Below, piece by piece: positions 45,598 through 52,884 of a stretch of DNA of 64,000 nucleotides. Location: contig NZ_CP109460.1 of assembly GCF_036227565.1 (NCBI RefSeq), positions 1,488,001 through 1,552,000 of the forward strand, given 5' to 3'. Made by a program: the position numbers and the translations under genes. Under the pieces are notes generated by a model that worked only from the letters and a program-made list of their open reading frames with translations, was not told the DNA's origin and did not search any database. The stretch's first letter is position 1. Each line of letters starts with the position of its first letter. This DNA is from Streptomyces sp. NBC_01454 (GTDB lineage Bacteria; Actinomycetota; Actinomycetes; Streptomycetales; Streptomycetaceae).

Positions 45598-46027
45598 GCG
45601 GTCGTCCGGCGTCGGGTGGCCCCGGTGGGGTTGGGCGCATGGAAGTCGGGTTGGTGGGCGATGCCCCAGGCAGCGAGGTCGCGGCTGCGCCACAGGAAGC
45701 TGGAGTGGTCGTTCCAGGCACCGGCGTCGGTGGCGGAGTGACGGACGAAGTGGTCGCGGTCGGCAAGCAGGGCCTCCCAGCCCTTGGACCAGTGCCGTCC
45801 TTACGGTGATAGCGGCGGACCAGGCCGTGGACGGTGCGGTCGTGCTCGACCAGCCATACCTGCTCGTCGGCGTCGCCGGCGCACTGGGCGAGGGTCCAGC
45901 CGTCCCCAAGGCGGGCGAAGAGATCGAGGGTCTTCACGCGGGGGAGCGCGAGTGCGGCACGGAACCGGCTGGGTGCGGCGGCGATGGATTCGCCTGCGTC
46001 GGGATCGGCTGGGCCGTACTGTTTCAC
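45594..46027 (-). pseudogene. Unknown protein gene with frameshift (first of a pair)
   Basis: GTG 46027 starts MKQYGPADPDAGESIAAAPS and runs through LDLFARLGDGWTLAQCAGDADEQVW and VHGLVRRYHRKDG. At about 45797 one base appears to be missing; the continuing frame reads KGWEALLADRDHFVRHSATD, AGAWNDHSSFLWRSRDLAAW, GIAHQPDFHAP and ends at 45594. The original product would be about 145 aa. It was coupled to the small gene behind it. Head-to-head with the NTF2-like gene, 30 bp between starts. Confidence 0.6.
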
Positions 46028-46057
46028 CCACTCACCAGAGCCCAGGATGGAGGAATC

Positions 46058-46513
46058 GTGCCGCAGACACCGAGGCAGTTACTCGAACGCTTTCAGCAGG
46101 CGATGCTGGACTTCTCTCCAGATGCGCTGGCTGACCTGTTCGCCGAGGACGCCGTCTATGAGTTTCCCTTCCTCGCCCCCCAGCGGGAGGCATCCCGCTA
46201 CGAGGGGCGCGAGCACATCCGAGCGGGTTTCACCCGTGCCTGGGCCTCGCCGTACCCGTCGCCAGTGGTCGGGTTCCGCGACGTGCGGGTGCACGGCACA
46301 GCGGACCCGGAGCTGATCATCGCCGAGCACGAGTTTGACGCTGTCAACCACGCGACAGGAGAGACGTTCACATCCGGATTCGTACTCTTCCTACGGGCTC
46401 GCGGAGGAGAGATCGTCCACGTGCAGGATTACGCCGACGTCTTGAAGCTCTCAGCTGGCTTTGGGCGGCTTCCTCAACTGTGCGAGCAACTGCAGAACGC
46501 CGACCAGGTGTGA
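46058..46513 (+). CDS. NTF2/SnoaL-like protein with an early TTA codon
   Basis: 151 aa, single NTF2-like cone domain: LLERFQQAMLDFSPDALADLF, AEDAVYEFPFLAP, YEGREHIRAGFTRAW, and a beta-rich second half (ELIIAEHEFDAVNHATGETF). SnoaL-like proteins act as small isomerases, cyclases or ligand binders. GTG 46058 follows GGATGGAGGAATC. Codon 8 (46079-46081) is TTA, the rare codon read by the bldA tRNA in Streptomyces, so translation is probably limited to late growth. Divergent from a decayed pair of genes. Confidence 0.78.
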   Translation: MPQTPRQLLERFQQAMLDFSPDALADLFAEDAVYEFPFLAPQREASRYEGREHIRAGFTRAWASPYPSPVVGFRDVRVHGTADPELIIAEHEFDAVNHATGETFTSGFVLFLRARGGEIVHVQDYADVLKLSAGFGRLPQLCEQLQNADQV

Positions 46514-46650
46514 GGCGCGGGATGGCTGACTACTCTAGATGGCCCGCGTGGGCGTTGGCTGACACGGTGCCTCAGCGCGACGACGCCGCGCAGCCGGTGC
46601 CCGGCCGCGGCGTCGCGGCATGCGGACACCGTCGTGGGTGCCCCGGGTGG

Positions 46651-47607
46651 CTACCGCGCCGGGAAGTTGTACGTGTACCCCTGGGTGTCGAGCTGGTCCA
46701 GCAACTTCGCGAGTGCCTGGACGGTCTGCGAGCGGTTGCCGCCGGCGTCGTGCATCAGGATGACGCCGCCGGGCTTCAGCTCCTTGTTGATGTTCTGCAG
46801 GATGGTCGCCGCGCCAGGCCGCTTCCAGTCCTCGGAATCGATGGTCCAACCGAGCGGGCGCAGTCCGCGCTGACCGGCGATGTTCCGGATGGCCGGGCTG
46901 AAGTCGCCGCCGGGGGCGCGGTAGTACCAGAGCTTCGCGCCGGGACCGGCCGCGTTGGCGATGTCCTGCTGCGCCTGGACGATCTCGTTGGTGTTGTAGG
47001 CCAGCGGCTTGCGGCTCTGCTGCTCGTTGTGGTGCACCGAGTGGTCGCACAGCCGGTGCCCGGCCGCGGTGATCTCCTTGGCCAGGTACGGGTACCGCGC
47101 CGCGTTGGGGCCTATCTCGCAGAAGGTGGCCTTGGCGTGGTGCTGCGCGAGCAGCGCCAGCACCTGCGGGGTCCAGCTCGGGTCGGGGCCGTCGTCGAAG
47201 GTCAGGGCCACCGACCTGCCGCCCGCCTCGGTGGTGTGCTGGATACTGTCGATGCCGAGCGGTCCACCGCCGGAGGCGGCCGGGACACCGCGCTCCAGCG
47301 TGCTGCCGGAGCCCTGGGACGCGGTGGACGGTCCGTGCGACGCCGTGTTGACGGGACCGGACGGGGAGGGCGTGGACGAGCCGCTGGAAGAGGGCGCCGG
47401 GGTGCCGGGCCGCGTGGTCGACGGGACCGCCGAGGAGGCGGTCGGAGCCGGGTTCGTGGCGGAACGGGTGGCGGCAGCGGGGGGAGTGGACGCAGCGGAG
47501 GCGGAGGAACTCGCTGCGTGGGCGTACGCCCCGCAGGTGGCCAGGGCGGCACCGGAGAGCGCCACCACGGCGGCTGTCGTCTTCTTCTTCGCGCGGGCCA
47601 ATGCCAC
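46651..47607 (-). CDS. Secreted polysaccharide deacetylase (NodB)
   Basis: 318 aa. Positively charged N-terminus (RAKKKTTAAVVALSGAALA), signal peptide, then about 90 residues of Ser/Thr/Pro/Ala linker that probably spans the cell wall. The NodB domain shows VALTFDDGPDPSWTP (Asp137, Asp138), CDHSVHHNE (metal His pair), YYRAPGGDFSP and GVILMHDAGGNRSQTVQAL. It would deacetylate peptidoglycan or a related glycan. GTG 47607 was chosen because GGAGG lies 7 nt upstream. The N-terminal part differs from the deacetylase at 16246, so they are not recent copies. Confidence 0.88.
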   Translation of the reverse strand: MALARAKKKTTAAVVALSGAALATCGAYAHAASSSASAASTPPAAATRSATNPAPTASSAVPSTTRPGTPAPSSSGSSTPSPSGPVNTASHGPSTASQGSGSTLERGVPAASGGGPLGIDSIQHTTEAGGRSVALTFDDGPDPSWTPQVLALLAQHHAKATFCEIGPNAARYPYLAKEITAAGHRLCDHSVHHNEQQSRKPLAYNTNEIVQAQQDIANAAGPGAKLWYYRAPGGDFSPAIRNIAGQRGLRPLGWTIDSEDWKRPGAATILQNINKELKPGGVILMHDAGGNRSQTVQALAKLLDQLDTQGYTYNFPAR

Positions 47608-48090
47608 AGCGGTACCTCCAGCAGCACCTGGACAGGCGCCTGGGTCGAACTTATGGTGATCTGTTGTGCACGCTTCGTGACAATCGCGGGACGGGCAGCT
47701 CGTCGGCCGTCCGGCGCTGGTGGGCTCGCAGGCCAACGGCCGGGCCCGAAGGGGCGTCGCCTGGCCCGCTCCCGCTCGCTCACTCCGCGGGGGGAGTCGA
47801 ATACGGAGAGTCCGTTTTGCGTGCTATGTCGTCCACGGTAGAGGAGCGTCGTCTGGCGTCTAGGGGGTTTTACCTGCTTTTGTTGTGAGTTGCATCGCAC
47901 CCGCCCAGTTCACGCGGTGGCGTGAAGGCGGAGCGCCGCTGCCGCCTTGATGCGTTCGGCCCTGACGCGTTCGGCCGCGCCCCGGGAAGAGGGCGCACGC
48001 CTGGCTCGGGGAGTCGTGCCCGGCACAATCCCCCGCCCGTCGACTCCGCCTGCGCGCGGCCGGCGAGCCTTGGCAGACCATGGCGTCCAG
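47608..48090. other. Gap, nothing assigned
   Basis: 483 bp between the deacetylase start and the small HTH gene. It includes an AT-richer stretch near 47860-47890 (GGGGGTTTTACCTGC, then TTTTGTTGTGAG). I looked for a tRNA or attachment site there and found none. Confidence 0.4.
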
Positions 48091-48348
48091 GTGCCGGTCC
48101 ACCACCTGCTGGGTCTCGTGAAGCGCGCCGTATGGAAGCCTGCCGCTGAGCGGCGCAATGACCTCCTGCGCACGCAGCGTGCATGGATCGCCGAGTACGG
48201 CGAGGAGCCATCCGTGCGTGAACTCGCAGAGGCTGTCGGCGTCTCCCCGTCCACCGCAAGCCTCCACCTGACGCGGATGCGGGAGGACGGGATAGACATC
48301 GGAACCCGTGGAGTACGCAGTCGCCGCTGCCCGCACTGCGGACGCTGA
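48091..48348 (+). CDS. LexA-like winged helix DNA-binding protein, short
   Basis: About 85 aa if it starts at GTG 48091; the frame is open further upstream. RAWIAEYGEEPSVRELAEAV and GVSPSTASLHLTRMREDGID match the N-terminal DNA-binding domain of LexA, but the protease domain is absent. The product ends in a CPHCGR zinc-ribbon-like tail. Start uncertain, no good ribosome-binding site. It may be a complete mini-regulator or a LexA fragment from a mobile element. Confidence 0.5.
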   Translation: MPVHHLLGLVKRAVWKPAAERRNDLLRTQRAWIAEYGEEPSVRELAEAVGVSPSTASLHLTRMREDGIDIGTRGVRSRRCPHCGR

Positions 48349-48414
48349 CGGGAGCCCGCCCGGCGCCCGCCCCCGAGCCAGGCCGAGGGCGGCGTCGTTG
48401 CTCGTTCGCTTCGG

Positions 48415-48585
48415 CTACTTGACGGGGTTCTCGTCGAGCCAGTCGGACAGTTCATGCGCGGGCCCGAGGACGTCCGGCCTGTTGGTGAACGTGTCCTCGC
48501 CGACGGCCATCCCCTTCTCCATCTTGTCGAGCAGGACGTATGCCTCCCGCCAGAAGGCCGGACTGGTTGCGGTGGATCGCCTCAT
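48415..48585 (-). CDS. Small protein of 56 residues
   Basis: Reads MRRSTATSPAFWREAYVLLD, then KMEKGMAVGEDTFTNRP and DVLGPAHELSDWLDENPVK, ending with a stop at 48415. Amino-acid composition is protein-like (balanced acidic, aromatic and hydrophobic residues) and unlike antisense frames of the region. No ribosome-binding site is clear and the family is not recognised. An upstream start in the same frame is possible. Confidence 0.45.
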   Translation of the reverse strand: MRRSTATSPAFWREAYVLLDKMEKGMAVGEDTFTNRPDVLGPAHELSDWLDENPVK

Positions 48586-48691
48586 CCAAGCTGCGTTCGT
48601 GGGCTGCGACCGGTCCGGGGCGGCGCCGGTTGCGGCCCGTACCCAACCGCGAAAGCATGGTTACCACGCCTTTGTGTCATATGAGCCACAT

Positions 48692-48707
48692 GGGTTAAAT
48701 GGGTTAA
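48692..48707. promoter_or_regulatory. GGGTTAA direct repeats in an AT-rich pocket
   Basis: Two copies of GGGTTAA with 9-bp period, within a locally AT-richer 60 bp (48661-48720) and 38 bp before the GTG at 48745. Likely promoter or activator site for the first gene of the injection system region. Confidence 0.4.
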
Positions 48708-48744
48708 GGGTCCTGTAGTCGAACGGATGGGCGGGAGGAAGTCC

Positions 48745-49152
48745 GTGGGGAACGAAGCTCCGACATTCGACGAACTCGGCGCCGCGTCCCCGGATCTCAC
48801 GGCGACGTGGGGAGCCTGGTGCCCCGAGGAGCAGGGCCAGGTCGTCCGCGATCTGGCCGGTGAAGAGGAAGCGATCGGGGCCGGTCAACAGCACAACAAC
48901 GAGACCGGCCACAGCGCCCAGGCCGTCCTGGTTCCGTCCGAGTCGTTCTCCACCGCGGTGCAGAACCTCCAGTGGCCGTTCTGCATCCTCTACAACGGTC
49001 GCCGGTGGTGGTCGGTCGTCCTCGCCGCACCCAGTCCCGAGGAAGCCGCGGACGTGGCCGCTGTCTTTGTGGGGCTCCTGAACCGGACGGCCCAGGAAAA
49101 CGGCTTCCCCGCCGGGTTCAGTGTGGCGAGCGGCCTCTGCGAAGCCGGCTAA
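48745..49152 (+). CDS. Unknown protein upstream of the injection system
   Basis: 135 aa soluble protein. APTFDELGAASPDLTATWGA, GAWCPEEQGQVVRDLAGEE, LQWPFCILYNGRRWWSVVLA and SPEEAADVAAVFVGLLN. I do not recognise it. GTG 48745 has GGAGG six bases upstream, better than ATG 48727. No signal peptide or membrane helix. It is followed after 25 bp by the next small gene and then the sheath gene, all on one strand, so it is a candidate regulator, chaperone or cargo of the contractile particle. Confidence 0.7.
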   Translation: MGNEAPTFDELGAASPDLTATWGAWCPEEQGQVVRDLAGEEEAIGAGQQHNNETGHSAQAVLVPSESFSTAVQNLQWPFCILYNGRRWWSVVLAAPSPEEAADVAAVFVGLLNRTAQENGFPAGFSVASGLCEAG

Positions 49153-49177
49153 CCCGAGGCGAGGAGAGGACAACACC

Positions 49178-49579
49178 ATGTCCACAGTGAACGCCAGCCC
49201 GCAGACCTTCAATGTGGTCGTCCAGCAGGTGTCGGGCACGCAGTCCAGCAAACTCGGCAGCAGCTTCAACGCCGGAAGCATCGCGCCCGTGACCGGAACG
49301 GCACTGGCCAGCCCGGGGGAGATGCTGACCGTGGACATCAAAGTCACGAACTCCCGCGGAGGAGCCAACACGGTGACGGCCACCGTGACCGACCCCTCCG
49401 GCAGCAACGGGTTCCTCGGTCAGGGGTCCCTCAGCTGGGACGACGGCGACGACGGTGCGGCATGGATCGAATTCACGGGTTTCCCGCGCCAAGCCGATCA
49501 GGTGACCGAGACAGGCGAATGCGAATACTCCCTCACGACCTCGGGCGACGACGTCTCTGTGACCGTGTTCACCATCTAG
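49178..49579 (+). CDS. Small beta-rich protein, candidate injection-system cargo
   Basis: 133 aa without signal peptide. Sequence such as TFNVVVQQVSGTQSSKLGSS, LTVDIKVTNSRGGANTVTAT, SLSWDDGDDGAAWIEFTGFP and CEYSLTTSGDDVSVTVFTI predicts a beta-sandwich with a single Cys. ATG 49178 follows GAGGAGAGGA. Family not recognised. Its place directly in front of the sheath gene and lack of secretion signal make it a candidate payload or decoration protein; a lectin- or toxin-like role is only a guess. Confidence 0.7.
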   Translation: MSTVNASPQTFNVVVQQVSGTQSSKLGSSFNAGSIAPVTGTALASPGEMLTVDIKVTNSRGGANTVTATVTDPSGSNGFLGQGSLSWDDGDDGAAWIEFTGFPRQADQVTETGECEYSLTTSGDDVSVTVFTI

Positions 49580-49658
49580 CGCGAGCATTCGCCGAGGCCC
49601 TTCCGGGGCCAAACAGCGCACGCCGCGTCACCTGATCGAAGAAGAGGTACCGGCGCCG

Positions 49659-49689
49659 TATGGCGCCATATGCCGCTTCTGCCTAGCGT
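49659..49689 (+). promoter_or_regulatory. Candidate promoter/operator before the sheath gene
   Basis: A perfect 12-bp palindrome TATGGCGCCATA (49659-49670) is followed by TAGCGT (49684-49689), a fair match to the streptomycete -10 TAGRRT. The palindrome falls near the expected -35 position, so a dimeric regulator could control the structural operon. Confidence 0.4.
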
Positions 49690-49808
49690 GGCCCGTGATC
49701 ACGAGCGCCGTCCCTGTCTGCTCGAGCCTGCGGCCCCGCCCGTCCGCGCAGGCTCCCCCGGCCCACCGGGGAAGAGGGCGCACCCAGGGTGGAACGAAGG
49801 GACCTTGC

Positions 49809-51620
49809 ATGCCGGTGAACCTCACCTACCCGGGCGTCTACATCGACGAAGTCAAAGGCTCCGTCAGGACGATCACGGGCGTGCCCACGTCGGTCGCCGC
49901 GTTCGTGGGCTACGCGCCCCGGGGGCCGGTCGACCGGCCGGTGCACGTCACGAGCTGGGCCGACTACGAGACCGTGTTCGGCGGCCTGCAGATGGCCAGC
50001 CCCATGAGTTACGCCGTCTACCACTTCTTCCTGAACGGAGGGAGCGACGCGGAGATCGTCCGGGTGGTGAAGGCGGATCCGCAGCAGCGGAACACGGTCC
50101 GGTTCCCGATCACCGGCTCGCAGCGGCAGCAACTGCCCGGCGGCTCCTCCCCGCCACCACCGAAGAGCGCGAGCACGGGCCGGGGCAAGCGCACCGCCGA
50201 AGGGGAGGCCAAGGGCACGCCCGAGGGTGAGGAGGGAGGAGAGGCCAGTACCCCGGACGCGGCCGCTACCGGTCCCGCTCCTGCTCCCGCTCCACCTCCA
50301 GCTGCCAAGCCGGCCCAGGCAGCCGGGCAGCCCTTCGAGCTCCTGGCCGCCTCGCCGGGCCGCTGGGCGGAGCGCCTTGAGGTGACGATCGACCGGGACG
50401 TGGTGATGCCCGACGGGGCCGGCACGAGCGCAGCCCCGTCCTCCGACAAGCCGGTGTTCAACCTCTTCATCACGGACTTCGGCAACGGCCTGACGGAGAC
50501 GTACCGCAACGTCACCACCGACCCGGACAGCCCCCGCAGCCTCGACCACGTGCTGGCCTCCTCCCAGCTCGTCCGGCTCGACCCCGACCAGGCCAACCGC
50601 CTCGCGGATGTGCTGCCCCCGGCGGGTACCAGCCAGGCCCGGCCCCTGGGAGGAAGCGCCGACGACCGACCGACGTCGATCACCGACTACACGGGCAGCG
50701 AAGCGGAGAAGACGGGCCTCCATCAGCTGCTGAAGACCGACATCTTCAACGTGCTCTGCCTGCCCGACTGCGAATGGCTCCAGGAGCAGCTGGGCGACGG
50801 AAACATCAGTGATCTGCTGACCCAGGCGGCAGGCCTGTGCGCCGATCGCCGTGCCATCCTTCTGGTCGACCCCCCAGCCTCCTGGACCGCGCCCCCGAAC
50901 GGGGCTCCCGTGTCGGTGCCCCAGCTGGTCGACCAGGTGAAGAACAGCCCGGTGCTGCAGGGCGACTTGGCGAAGAACGCCGCGGTCTACTTCCCCCGTG
51001 TGCTCGCGCCGGACCCGCTGCGCGGTGGGACGCTACGGCCGTTCCCGCCCTCGGGCGTCATGGCCGGCCTCCTCGCCCGAACCGACGTGCAGCGGGGCGT
51101 GTGGAAGGCCCCGGCAGGCACGGACGCCTCCCTCAACGGCGTGGTCGACCTCGAAGTGCCGCTGACCGACGGAAACATCGGGTTGCTCAATCCGGTCGGC
51201 GTCAACTGCCTGCGACGGCTGCCGGCCGCCGGTCCCGTCGCATGGGGAGCGCGGACCCTGCGCGGGGACGACCGGCTCGCCGACGAGTGGAAGTACCTCC
51301 CCGTGCGGCGCCTGGCGCTGTTCCTCGAGGAGAGCCTGTTCCGCGGCACCCAGTGGGTGGTGTTCGAGCCCAACGACGAGCCGCTGTGGGCGTCGATCCG
51401 GCTCAACATCGGCGCCTTTATGAACACCCTGTTCCGCGCCGGAGCGTTCCAGGGCCGCACGCCCCAGGAGGCGTACCTGGTCAAGTGCGACAAGGAGAAC
51501 AACCCGCAGAACGACATCGACCGCGGCATCGTCAACATCCAGGTCGGCTTCGCTCCCCTCAAACCGTCGGAGTTCGTGATCGTTCACATTCAGCAGCTCG
51601 CCGGGCAGATTCAGGTCTAG
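49809..51620 (+). CDS. Contractile injection system sheath protein
   Basis: 603 aa. The N-terminus VNLTYPGVYIDEVKGSVRTI and the C-terminus KPSEFVIVHIQQLAGQIQV are hallmarks of phage tail/eCIS sheath subunits, with FRGTQWVVFEPNDEPLWASI and INIGAFMNTLFRAGAFQG typical of the conserved C-terminal domain (second slightly paraphrased as RLNIGAFMNTLF). Residues about 104-172 are a Pro/Ala/Gly/Glu-rich disordered insertion that would loop off the sheath surface. Subunits stack around the tube and contract to drive it into a target. ATG 49809 follows GAAGGGACC. First structural gene. Confidence 0.92.
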   Translation: MPVNLTYPGVYIDEVKGSVRTITGVPTSVAAFVGYAPRGPVDRPVHVTSWADYETVFGGLQMASPMSYAVYHFFLNGGSDAEIVRVVKADPQQRNTVRFPITGSQRQQLPGGSSPPPPKSASTGRGKRTAEGEAKGTPEGEEGGEASTPDAAATGPAPAPAPPPAAKPAQAAGQPFELLAASPGRWAERLEVTIDRDVVMPDGAGTSAAPSSDKPVFNLFITDFGNGLTETYRNVTTDPDSPRSLDHVLASSQLVRLDPDQANRLADVLPPAGTSQARPLGGSADDRPTSITDYTGSEAEKTGLHQLLKTDIFNVLCLPDCEWLQEQLGDGNISDLLTQAAGLCADRRAILLVDPPASWTAPPNGAPVSVPQLVDQVKNSPVLQGDLAKNAAVYFPRVLAPDPLRGGTLRPFPPSGVMAGLLARTDVQRGVWKAPAGTDASLNGVVDLEVPLTDGNIGLLNPVGVNCLRRLPAAGPVAWGARTLRGDDRLADEWKYLPVRRLALFLEESLFRGTQWVVFEPNDEPLWASIRLNIGAFMNTLFRAGAFQGRTPQEAYLVKCDKENNPQNDIDRGIVNIQVGFAPLKPSEFVIVHIQQLAGQIQV

Positions 51621-51631
51621 GAGGACGGCCG

Positions 51632-52153
51632 ATGGCAGAGGTGACACGCCGGGACCCGTTCAAGAACTTCCGGTTCCGGGTGAAATTCAGCGGCGCGACC
51701 GAGTACATCGCGGGAATCAGCCGGGTCAGCGGGCTGAAGCGGAAAACCGAGGTCGTCTGGCACCGGTGCGGGGGTGACCCCGGAACCAGCCGCAAGCTTC
51801 CCGGCCGTACCGAGTACGAGCCGATCACCCTGGAGCGCGGCTGCACGGTGGACACGGCCTTCGAGGAGTGGGCGAACCGGGCCTGGAGCCTGCGCAATTC
51901 CTCGGGCGGCCTGGAGACGTCGCTGAAGGACTTCCGGCGGGACCTCGTCATCGACGTGTACGACGAGGGCGGTAAGCAGGTGCTGTCCTACTCCGTGCAC
52001 GAATGCTGGGTCTCGGAGTACCAGAGCCTGCCCGAACTGAACGCCAATGCCAACGGGGTCGCCTTCGAGCACATCAAGGTGGAGCACCACGGCTGGGTAC
52101 GGGAGCACACCAACCCGCCGCAGGAACCGCAGTTCACCGACACCGCGGGGTGA
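51632..52153 (+). CDS. Injection system inner tube protein
   Basis: 173 aa T4 gp19-like tube subunit. RRDPFKNFRFRVKFSGATEY and IAGISRVSGLKRKTEVV are the typical start; YEPITLERGCTVDTAFEEWA and LNANANGVAFEHIKVEHHGW mark the ring fold. Hexamers stack to form the needle. It starts 11 bp after the sheath stop (GGAGGACGGCCG ribosome-binding site) and overlaps the next gene. Confidence 0.92.
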   Translation: MAEVTRRDPFKNFRFRVKFSGATEYIAGISRVSGLKRKTEVVWHRCGGDPGTSRKLPGRTEYEPITLERGCTVDTAFEEWANRAWSLRNSSGGLETSLKDFRRDLVIDVYDEGGKQVLSYSVHECWVSEYQSLPELNANANGVAFEHIKVEHHGWVREHTNPPQEPQFTDTAG

Positions 52154-52884
52154 GGCGGGTGCCGGGGGAACTGACGGAGGAACGCGTCCTTGAGGTGTGG
52201 GAGCACGGGCTCCGGCAGCCGCCGACCACGCGGGCACCACTCCTGGCTACGCTCGCGGCAGACACGGGAGTGGAGGTCACCCGCCTTTCGCTGGCCGCGC
52301 TCAACTCCCTTCTGTTGGACCTGCGTTCCGAGGCCTTCGGCGACACCCTCACCTGTACGGCCGACTGTCCGGGCTGCGGCGAGAGCCTGGACGTCACGGT
52401 CAGCACGCGGGAACTGCGGCCCCCGGGGGTGGAAGCGGGTGGTGTGCCGGCCGAAGCCGGGACGGCGACGCTGGTGGCGCAGGGGCTCGACATCACGTAC
52501 CGCGCCCTGACGGGCGGTGATCTGCTGGCCGTCGACCCGGACGGTCCGGACGCTTACTGCGCCCTGCTGCGCCGCTGCGTGGTGAGTGTCAGCCCGGCGC
52601 AGGACCCGGTGCCCGACACGGTGCTGGAGGAGGTGGGGCAGCGGCTGGCCGACCTCGACCCCGGCGCGGACACCACGGTCGCTCTGGCGTGTCCGCGGTG
52701 CCACCACCAGTGGGCGGCGGCCCTCGACATCGCCGAGCACCTGTGGGCCGACATCGACGGCTGCGCGCGCCGCCTGTTGTACGAGGTCCATGCGCTGGCG
52801 CAGGCCTACGGCTGGTCGGAGGCCGAGGTGCTGTCGGTGAGTCCGGTACGGCGGCAGTTCTATCTGGAGGTCGCCGCGCGATGA
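52150..52884 (+). CDS. Baseplate hub assembly chaperone-like protein with zinc ribbon
   Basis: 244 aa, resembling the T4 gp26/51-type hub assembly factor found in eCIS loci. LTEERVLEVWEHGLRQPPTT starts the helical domain; CTADCPGCGES (Cys73, Cys76) and ALACPRCHHQW (Cys181, Cys184) form two CxxC pairs that could bind one zinc across an inserted beta domain. The C-terminus LLYEVHALAQAYGWSEAEVL is the conserved tail-chaperone motif. GTG 52150 overlaps the tube stop; GTG 52159 is an alternative. Confidence 0.75.
   Translation: MRRVPGELTEERVLEVWEHGLRQPPTTRAPLLATLAADTGVEVTRLSLAALNSLLLDLRSEAFGDTLTCTADCPGCGESLDVTVSTRELRPPGVEAGGVPAEAGTATLVAQGLDITYRALTGGDLLAVDPDGPDAYCALLRRCVVSVSPAQDPVPDTVLEEVGQRLADLDPGADTTVALACPRCHHQWAAALDIAEHLWADIDGCARRLLYEVHALAQAYGWSEAEVLSVSPVRRQFYLEVAAR

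Noticed and set aside
46651..47607. Recent duplication of the deacetylase at 16246
   Set aside because: Only the NodB motifs agree; signal, linker and C-terminal sequences differ throughout.
47640..47900. tRNA gene or attachment site at the edge of the island
   Set aside because: No cloverleaf or GTTCGAATCC-like T-arm was found and no flanking direct repeat was seen.
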